The notes beneath the pieces were generated by a model. The model saw nothing but the letters and a program-made list of their open reading frames with translations, did not search any database and was not told the origin of the DNA. A program made the position numbers and the translations under genes. Positions 4,675 to 5,302 of a DNA stretch of 5,302 nucleotides are shown in pieces. Within the stretch, counting starts at the first letter, position 1. The number at the start of each line of letters is the position of its first letter. Source of the stretch: Frankiaceae bacterium (lineage in GTDB: Bacteria; Actinomycetota; Actinomycetes; JAFAQI01); assembly GCA_030840615.1 (NCBI GenBank), contig JAVEEE010000246.1:1-5302 (forward strand). Direction: 5' to 3'.

Positions 4675-5302
4675 CGACCGACCTCGGACGCGATCCGGCG
4701 GACTCGGGCGGGAAGCTGGAGTTCGACCCCTTCTCCGACGTCTTCTTCAACGATCCGTACCCGACCTATCGGCGCATGCGCGACGAGGCGCCGGTCTACT
4801 ACAGCGATACGTACGACTTCTACGCGCTGAGCCGACATGAGGACGTCACTGCGGCGTACAAGAACTTCGAGACGTTTTCATCGTCGAGGGGCGTCGACCT
4901 GTCGACGATCAAGTACGGCTTCCAGAACCGCGACATGCCCCTGCCGAAGCTCATCATCATGATCGACCCGCCTGACCACAACCGGTTACGCGTGCTCGTG
5001 AGCCGCGTCTTCACCCCCCGAGCGATCGCTTCGATGGAGCCGATGGTGCGGGAGGCCGTCACCAAGTTCCTCGATCGGGCCGACCCCAAGAAGTTCGACG
5101 TGGTCGAGGACTGGTCGTCGAAGTTTCCGGTCGAGATCATCTGCACGATGCTCGGCGTGCCGGAGGAGAACCGGCAGCAGATCAAGAAGTGGCTCGACAT
5201 CAGCCTGCACCGCCAGCCCGGCGAGATCGGCGTCTCCGAGGCCGGCATCAACGCCGGCATGGAAGCCGGGATGTTCTATTACGGCCTCATCGTCGAGAAG
5301 CG
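4671..5302 (+). CDS. Cytochrome P450, N-terminal half (3' end outside window)
   Basis: The frame is open from GTG 4671 to the window edge, giving 210 codons plus two bases, about half of a bacterial soluble P450 (about 400 residues). Class I P450s use ferredoxin-delivered electrons to insert one oxygen atom from O2 into C-H bonds. Visible motifs are FDPFSDVFFNDPYPTYRRMRDEAPVYY (18-44), the usual entry to helix A and the beta-1 sheet; YALSRHEDVTAAYKNFETFSS (51-71), helix B; and IDPPDHNRLRVLVSRVFTPRAI (98-119), the helix C region with HxxxR His103/Arg107, which contact the heme propionates. FPVEIICTMLGVPEE (152-166) is the helix E-F approach. The I-helix threonine, ExxR and heme-ligand cysteine lie beyond the window, so the subfamily is not assigned. 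GTG overlaps the transferase TGA (GTGA, 4671-4674), showing tight operon coupling. Leu106 is encoded by TTA (4986-4988), a rare codon here. There is no membrane anchor. Confidence 0.93.
   Translation, partial: MTTDLGRDPADSGGKLEFDPFSDVFFNDPYPTYRRMRDEAPVYYSDTYDFYALSRHEDVTAAYKNFETFSSSRGVDLSTIKYGFQNRDMPLPKLIIMIDPPDHNRLRVLVSRVFTPRAIASMEPMVREAVTKFLDRADPKKFDVVEDWSSKFPVEIICTMLGVPEENRQQIKKWLDISLHRQPGEIGVSEAGINAGMEAGMFYYGLIVEK

Noticed and set aside
4820..5260. Minus-strand open frame opposite the P450
   Set aside because: The plus strand carries an unmistakable P450 N-terminal half with the helix-C HxxxR motif. The opposite frame shows no domain.

Overview
The window is GC-rich DNA with G or C at most third codon positions, compact bacterial gene spacing and actinobacterial-looking proteins. 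Several families used for lipid, steroid or aromatic acyl-CoA catabolism sit together. An actinobacterium (Mycobacteriales, Nocardioidaceae or Frankia-like lineages) is the best guess. This is inferred from composition and gene content only; no rRNA or marker gene is present.

Layout: (1) Two plus-strand crotonase-fold genes open the window: the C-terminal 113 residues of one enoyl-CoA hydratase/isomerase (1-342), then a complete second one (369-1190) with its own ribosome binding site. (2) A minus-strand TesB-type acyl-CoA thioesterase (1195-2040) converges on them, with 4 bp between the stop codons; both stops fall within a small inverted repeat. (3) A 162-bp divergent intergenic region (2041-2202) separates the thioesterase from the next genes. 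It holds a G-quadruplex-type motif, candidate -10 elements and short inverted repeats. (4) A probable plus-strand operon follows: an amidohydrolase-2 family metal-dependent hydrolase or decarboxylase (2203-3399), a family III (CaiB/BaiF) CoA-transferase (3448-4674), and a cytochrome P450 (from 4671, running off the right edge) whose GTG start overlaps the transferase stop.

Together the genes look like part of a catabolic cluster. The transferase would load or exchange CoA on a carboxylic acid, the crotonases would hydrate, isomerise or cleave the acyl-CoA, the P450 would oxidise a C-H bond, the amidohydrolase-2 enzyme would hydrolyse or decarboxylate an intermediate, and TesB would release free acid or recycle CoA. 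The substrate cannot be read from the sequence. The most notable points are the loss of both classical catalytic glutamates in the complete crotonase, the Asp-x-His form of the first metal motif in the amidohydrolase, the amidohydrolase/CoA-transferase/P450 gene set, and a single in-frame TTA codon inside the conserved P450 helix-C motif. I saw no mobile element, CRISPR array, tRNA or rRNA. No stretch longer than 300 bases lacks a gene.
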